The notes beneath the pieces were generated by a model, which was not told the DNA's origin, searched no databases, and was given only the letters and a program-made list of their open reading frames with translations. Positions 1 to 5,100 of a DNA stretch of 7,491 bases are shown piece after piece. Position 1 is the first letter of the stretch; each line of letters opens with the position of its first letter. Made by a program: the position numbers and the translations under genes. Source of the stretch: Betaproteobacteria bacterium (GTDB lineage Bacteria; Pseudomonadota; Gammaproteobacteria; Burkholderiales; Casimicrobiaceae). The stretch is taken from NCBI GenBank assembly GCA_013298455.1, contig JAAFHR010000150.1, positions 1 through 7,491 on the forward strand, written 5' to 3'.

Positions 1-179
1 CGTGCCCGCAAAGCGCTGCAATATCGCAGCTGATTGCTCAAATCGAGACCAGAGAAAACACTCAATTTCCTCAGCAATTTCATTTACTTACAAACACTCT
101 CGGCGTGAACGATGGGACACTACTGAAGCATTTTGATAAAAAAGTTGGTTTGCAAAAACGCTTCCATTTAAGCCGTTGA
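1..179 (+). CDS. possible C-terminal end of an unrecognised upstream gene (5' truncated)
   Basis: Read from base 3, this frame is open from the window edge for 58 codons to a TGA at 177-179. The product has a plausible globular composition, with Leu, Gln and Ile spread through it, and ends in a basic tail (LQKRFHLSR). I do not recognise the family. The stretch is visibly richer in A/T than the genes that follow. Support is weak because a second frame (from base 2) is also open for about 48 codons. If real, its stop lies 47 bases before the chosen amn start, so the two could share a transcript. It could equally be non-coding leader sequence. Confidence 0.3.
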   Translation, partial: CPQSAAISQLIAQIETRENTQFPQQFHLLTNTLGVNDGTLLKHFDKKVGLQKRFHLSR

Positions 180-226
180 TTCCGAGCGCGCCAAGACAAG
201 TTTCGAGCTTCCATGCACAATTAAGG

Positions 227-1720
227 ATGCTAAAAACACCGACTTTCATTGCCCCCGCCCAATTCACCGACCCCGCTGCGGCGCTCGCCCAAGTACAGCG
301 GATTTACGACACCTCGATTGCTCACCTCCGTGACGCGCTGCACGTCTTCGTTGCTGGCGGCGATGTGGGCGCAACGGTTCGGGCGTGTTACCCGTTTGTC
401 CGAGTTCACACCACGACCAATGCTCGCGCCGATTCGCGGCTCTCATATGGCTTTGTGCACGGCCCTGGCATCTACGAAACAACGCTCACCCGCCCCGATC
501 TCTACAGCGATTACTACGCCGAACAGTTTCGGCTGCTGCTGAAAAATCACGGCACTTCGATTGAAGTTGGCACCAGTGCCCAACCGATTCCGATTCATTT
601 TTCGTTTGCGGAAAACGATCACATCGAAGGCAATTTGAGCGCTGAACGACGTGCGCAGATGCGCGATGTGTTCGATCTGCCTGATCTTTCAGTGATGGAC
701 GACGGTATCGCCAACGGCACCTACGAACCGCCCCACGGCGCGCATCAACCGCTGTCGCTCTTTAACGCACCACGCGTTGATTACTCGCTGCATCGGCTGC
801 GCCACTACACGGGCACCGCGCCCGAGTGGTTTCAAAACTTTGTGCTGTTTACGAACTACCAGTTCTACATCGATGAATTCGTGCGCATGGGGCATGAATT
901 GATGAGTGACCCCAAAAGCGAATACGTCGCGTTTGTGGAGCCGGGTAACGTCGTTACGCGGCGCGTTGGCACGGCAGCGGTTAAGGGCGACGAGCTCGGC
1001 ATAGCGCCGCCCCGCTTGCCACAAATGCCCGCGTATCACCTGATGCGTGCAGATCGCTCGGGGATCACGATGGTCAACATTGGCGTGGGGCCCGCCAATG
1101 CCAAAACAATCACCGACCATATCGCGGTGCTGCGCCCGCATGCGTGGCTCATGCTCGGTCACTGCGCTGGGCTTCGAAACACGCAAGCCTTGGGCGACTA
1201 CGTGCTGGCCCACGGCTACGTGCGCGAGGATCATGTGCTTGACGAAGACCTGCCGCTTTGGGTGCCGATTCCGCCGCTCGCTGAAGTACAAGTTGCGCTT
1301 GAAACGGCCGTGGCCGACGTAACGCAACTCAAGGGCTACGAACTCAAACGCATCATGCGCACCGGCACGGTGGCGAGTACCGACAATCGAAACTGGGAGC
1401 TCTTGCCAAAGCATGCCAACGCCCGCTCCCCTGAGCGGCGCTTCTCGCAAAGCCGCGCGGTGGCGCTCGATATGGAAAGCGCGACCATCGCCGCCAATGG
1501 CTTTCGGTTTCGTGTGCCCTACGGCACGTTGCTCTGCGTGAGCGACAAGCCGCTGCACGGCGAAATCAAACTTCCCGGCATGGCCAACCATTTCTACCGC
1601 GAGCGAGTGAATCAACATCTGCTGATTGGCATCCGCGCCGTGGAGCTGATGCGCAAAGCGGGCGCGGATCACTTGCATAGCCGCAAGCTTCGAAGCTTTG
1701 CGGAGGTGGCGTTTCAGTAG
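227..1720 (+). CDS. amn: AMP nucleosidase
   Basis: Amn hydrolyses AMP to adenine and ribose 5-phosphate in the cytosol, so it acts in purine salvage and control of the AMP pool. From the ATG at 227 the protein has 497 residues; E. coli Amn has 484. Landmarks recalled from E. coli Amn are present in order: VDYSLHRLRHYTGT (184-197), FVLFTNYQFYIDEFVR (205-220), NIGVGPANAKT (284-294), GHCAGLR (311-317), GDYVLAH (323-329), RTGTV (378-382), DMESATIAA (415-423), YGTLLCVSDKPLHGEIKLPG (432-451) and HSRKLRSF (484-491). DMES and the SDKP aspartate match the ribose- and base-contacting positions of the nucleoside phosphorylase fold used by the C-terminal domain. The N-terminal third is the Amn-specific domain. 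The frame extends back to a TTG at 176, but ATG 227 places the conserved DPAAALAQV helix at the family's usual distance from the start. No good ribosome binding site is visible; AAGG directly abuts the ATG. The gene is intact and its 3' neighbour is convergent. Confidence 0.96.
   Translation: MLKTPTFIAPAQFTDPAAALAQVQRIYDTSIAHLRDALHVFVAGGDVGATVRACYPFVRVHTTTNARADSRLSYGFVHGPGIYETTLTRPDLYSDYYAEQFRLLLKNHGTSIEVGTSAQPIPIHFSFAENDHIEGNLSAERRAQMRDVFDLPDLSVMDDGIANGTYEPPHGAHQPLSLFNAPRVDYSLHRLRHYTGTAPEWFQNFVLFTNYQFYIDEFVRMGHELMSDPKSEYVAFVEPGNVVTRRVGTAAVKGDELGIAPPRLPQMPAYHLMRADRSGITMVNIGVGPANAKTITDHIAVLRPHAWLMLGHCAGLRNTQALGDYVLAHGYVREDHVLDEDLPLWVPIPPLAEVQVALETAVADVTQLKGYELKRIMRTGTVASTDNRNWELLPKHANARSPERRFSQSRAVALDMESATIAANGFRFRVPYGTLLCVSDKPLHGEIKLPGMANHFYRERVNQHLLIGIRAVELMRKAGADHLHSRKLRSFAEVAFQ
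1681..1703. other. near-perfect palindrome inside the last codons of amn
   Basis: CCGCAAGCT (1681-1689) pairs with AGCTTTGCGG (1694-1703) around a TCGA centre, leaving one unpaired T. It encodes the conserved SRKLRSFAE stretch, so part of the sequence is fixed by protein constraint. No T-tract follows, so it is not a standard intrinsic terminator. It may still form a hairpin close to the 3' end of the message. Confidence 0.5.
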
Positions 1721-1826
1721 AGCCGCCTTGACGCACGCGACTTCATCGCCATTTTTCGTCGTGCGTAAAGACCTCTGCACGACGCGCAGTTGCGTTCGTT
1801 AAGACCGCTGCACAACCCTCATTTCT

Positions 1827-1928
1827 GTCATTCCCGCGAAGGCGGGAATCTACCGTCGATGAAAAGCCATGTTCCAAGTGATTGATTTCGCTCAATTCAC
1901 CATAGATTCCCGCCTGCGCGGGAATGAC
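1827..1928. repeat. inverted pair of dRS3-like palindromes (NIME-like unit)
   Basis: Two copies of ATTCCC-N8-GGGAAT lie at 1830-1849 and 1906-1925. Each copy is itself palindromic: ATTCCCGC and GCGGGAAT arms of 8 bases around a 4-base loop, GAAG on the left and CTGC on the right. The extended 26-base arms (1827-1852 and 1903-1928) are inverted repeats of each other with one mismatch, around a 50-base core. The 20-base unit fits the consensus of the Neisseria dRS3 repeat. In Neisseria, paired dRS3 copies flank short unique units called NIMEs and can serve as phage integration targets. Similar units are scattered through many other proteobacterial genomes. In RNA the element can fold as two small hairpins or one long stem, so it may act as a two-way transcript end between the convergent genes; that role is inference. 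Confidence 0.85.
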
Positions 1929-2013
1929 GAGTTGGGTCAAATTTGCGCTCAGTCGGCAGTTGTGCATAGGTCTTTCGTTGATGCAAACGCGCTTGACTTC
2001 GAGCCGATTTTTT

Positions 2014-2063
2014 AACGCAGATTTCGCAGATTTGCCGCAGATGAACGCAGATTATTTTCTGCG
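2014..2063. repeat. dispersed CGCAGAT repeat with ~10-base spacing
   Basis: The core CGCAGAT occurs four times, starting at 2016, 2025, 2036 and 2046, with intervals of 9, 11 and 10 bases. A six-base T run (2008-2013) precedes it. The last copy is followed by TCTGCG, so CGCAGA (2046-2051) and TCTGCG (2058-2063) form a 6-base stem over an A/T loop. Read on the minus strand it gives the CVHLRQICEIC-type peptide that I recall as a recurrent spurious protein in proteobacterial annotations, which marks it as a dispersed intergenic repeat and not a gene. Its function is unknown. The spacing is near one helical turn, so all copies face the same side of the DNA. Confidence 0.7.
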
Positions 2064-2182
2064 CGGTGGCGGCTTGGGAGAGCGCCCTGGACAGTCGCCG
2101 CACCGCCCCGAAATGGCGGCTGCGCAACGCCCGTTTCCGCCAGTCACGCACGTTGAGGCGCGGGACTGACAGAGCACGGCCG

Positions 2183-5100
2183 TTACTTAGCCACCGCGCG
2201 ACGCGATCTGGTTGTCCGACCAAACATCGCCATGGCCGCCAAGAGCAACGTCAGCAGCAGCAAACTCATCGACCCAAGCGTTGGGATGACGGGCGGTGTT
2301 GCGCTTATGTTGGCCGTGCTGCGATTGTTGTCGGTGCGAACTTCGCCACCACCGGCAACCCGCGCTTCAATCGGCACGCCGTTGAGCGCCACCGTCGCTT
2401 GCAACGAGAAGCTCAGCGGCACGCTCTGCCCCGGCGCGACAACACTGCTGGTCGTACAGGTGATGACCTGCCCCATTTGGCTACAAACGTAGCCGGGCGG
2501 CGTGCCTCCCGGTGCAACGACCACGCCCACCGGCAACGTGAGCACCAATTGCTGAGTGCCCGCCGTCGGGGCGCCGCCAATGTTGCTCACGGTAACGGCC
2601 AACGGAAAGGTGCGACCCACCTGCACATCGGTGGGCGGTGTAATCACCACTGTCAGATCGGGAACTGGCACGATGCTGACATCCGCGACCGCTTCGTTGG
2701 GCGTTGGGTCGGGCGTTGTCGATGTGACCGTAACCCGATTGCTGATGCTGCCGCCATTGGTGAGTAGGCCGTTAACGACGCCAGTGACCGTGACAGTCGT
2801 TGAGGCGTTGGCCGCCAACAGCGCGATTTGACAAGGCAATTCGCCGCAAGCACCGCTCACCGACGTCACGCTGAAATTCGCGGGCGTTGGATCAACCACC
2901 GAAATGTTTCGCGAGTCAGACGGTCCAAGGTTTTGCAGCGCGATCACGAAGCTGATGGTGTCGCCCGGACGCGCGCTGGTTGGCCCCGTTTTTTGCACGC
3001 GCAGATCAGCCGAGGTGGCGGTGACTTCAACCGATGCGCTGGCGGTGTTGTTACCAACGTTGCTATCGGGTGTGGTGCTAGATACCGATGCGACGTTTCG
3101 AATTTGCGAACCGACCAGCGCCGACGAATCAGTACGGGCGGTGACGCTAATCGTTGCTGACTGCGACGGGGCGAGCGTGCCGACGTTACACGGTAGTGCG
3201 AAGCAGCCCGCGCCACTGACCGAAACGATGGCGGCAATGCCCGGTTGAATCGGGTCTTCGATGATGACGTCGCCCGCACTGGAGGGGCCAGCGTTGAGCA
3301 CCGTGATGCTGAACGTGGCGTTGCCGCCTGCTGTCACGCTCGCGGGTCCGGTTTTGACCAACTGCAAATCGGCACGTGCATCAACAGCTGCTCCCACGCG
3401 ATCCGTGTTGTTCGAGGGATCGGGGTCGAGCGTGCTGCTCGTTGCGGTTGCGACGTTAGTTACCGGATCGCTGAGCGTGAACGGGAACGGCACGCGGTAG
3501 GTGACACTCACCACACGCTCCTCGCCCGCGACCAGATCACCCAACGCGCAGGGGAACGCCGCGCCGCAACTGGCCGAGACCAGCGTCAAGCCAGCGGGGC
3601 CAGGATCGGCGAGGGATACCGCCGTAGCGCGAGACGGCCCAAGGTTTTTCACGATGATTGTGTAGGTCGCCGTGGTGCCGGGGTTGAGCGCGGCAGGTGG
3701 CAATTTCGCCACCGTGATGTCAGCCACAGGAATCGGCGTGATGGTCGCGCTGGCTTGATCGTTTTCCGTTGCAACGCCGTTGTTCGGCGTTGAGTTGGGA
3801 TCGAACTGATCACTGCTGGCGATTTCTGCGGTGTTGACGATCGGTGTGGCGGTGATTTGCGTGACGCGAGCGACCAACGTCAACGTGACCGGCGCGTTGG
3901 GCGCTACGTTGCCGATGCTCCATTTGCCCGTGGCGGGATCGTAGCTGCCGCTGGTTGCGATGACATCGGTGAGCGCCAAACCAGTGGGCAGACGATCCAG
4001 CACCGATACGTTGGTCGCAACATCGGGCCCGGCGTTGTTGACCGTGACCGTGTAGCGGACGGTGCCGCCGACGCGCGGTGCGGCAACGTCAACCGTTTTG
4101 GTGAGCGACAAATCAGCGACTTGCCCTTGCAGTGTGGCGCTCGCTTGCTCGTTCGGCGTAGGATCAGGCAAGTCGCTGCCGACGATCTGCGCAGTGTTCG
4201 TGATGGCTCGTGTGAAATCGGTCACGTTGGCGTTGATGGTGAGGGTGGCACGTGCACCGGCCGCAAGGCTTGGAATCGTCCACACCGAAGCGGCGTAAGC
4301 CGGTGCAGCGGGAACGGAGGAGACAAACGTTAAACCCGCGGGCAACACGTCTCGCACTTGTACGTTGGTAGCGGTGTCGGGTCCGGCGTTAAACACCTCA
4401 ACAGTGAAGGCAACAGCTGGGTTTGCGACCGTTGGATTGTTCACGTTGACGCGCTTCGACAAGCGCAGGTCAGCACTGCGTGGCGTGATCACCACGCTTT
4501 GTTGATCATCTTCGCTGGCATCATCATTGTTGGGCAGCGAATCGGGATCGTATTGCGCGGAGCTTGCCACGCGAGCCGTGTTGGTGATTGGCACAAATGA
4601 ATCCACACGCGCCACGATGGTGAGCGTTGCCGAACCCGGCGCGGCGAGGCTTCCCACCGTCCAGTTGCCACTGGCTGGGCTATAGCTGCCCACCGATGCG
4701 TTGGCGCTCACAAAACTCAAGCCGGGCGGCAGTAAATCATTGACGACGAGTGACGTGGCCGTGTTAGGCCCCGCGTTATTGAGCGTCACCGTGAACTGCA
4801 CATTGGTGCCCTGCACGGGGTTAGAAATATCGACCGTTTTGCTGAGCGACAGATCAGCGATTTGACTCGGGATCGTGACGCTTACCGGCGCATTGGGCGT
4901 CGGGTCGTATTGATCGAGCGCTGAAATCACTGCGGTATTTGTTTGAGCAGCGGGACCTCGGAAAATGCCTGAGAGCACCAGCGTGGCGCGACTGTTTGGG
5001 GCAAGCGAGGCAACGCCCCAAATGCCAGAAGCCGCATCAAACACACCGCTGGACGGTACGAAATTTGTGAATTCCACGCCTGCGGGCAGCGATTCTGTGA

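Larger units (their letters stand above)
1721..2182. other. intergenic region between convergent genes
   Basis: This 462-base stretch separates the amn stop from the stop of the large surface-protein gene. It holds two separate dispersed-repeat families, at 1827-1928 and 2014-2063. Short open frames on both strands here only translate these repeats and have no credible protein character. Just after amn, ACGCACG (1731-1737) can pair with CGTGCGT (1760-1766) across a 22-base loop, which is a weak terminator candidate at best. In 2064-2182 I see only a small CCGCC/GGCGG stem (2103-2119). I see no intrinsic terminator with a T-tract for either gene. Confidence 0.8.

Noticed and set aside
133..170. 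Sigma-70 promoter for amn (TTGATA at 133 with CATTTA at 165)
   Set aside because: The spacing of 26 bases is far too long and no better -10 hexamer is correctly placed.
176..226. TTG at 176 as the amn start
   Set aside because: It overlaps the stop of the upstream frame and adds 17 residues unlike the Amn N-terminus; ATG 227 fits the family length and alignment.
1731..1766. Intrinsic terminator after amn
   Set aside because: The 7-bp stem has a 22-base loop and no trailing T-tract; the T run at 1752-1756 is inside the loop.
689..1780. Long minus-strand open frame (363 codons) opposite amn
   Set aside because: It is antisense to a clearly conserved enzyme, its product is rich in His, Arg and Val with no family character, and it arises from the codon bias of amn.
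2014..2056. CRISPR-like array
   Set aside because: Units are only 7-10 bases with no distinct spacers, so this is a simple dispersed repeat.
1743..2223. Short open frames on both strands in the intergenic region
   Set aside because: They only translate the dispersed repeats (VIPAQAGIY-type and CVHLRQICEIC-type peptides), a familiar annotation artefact.
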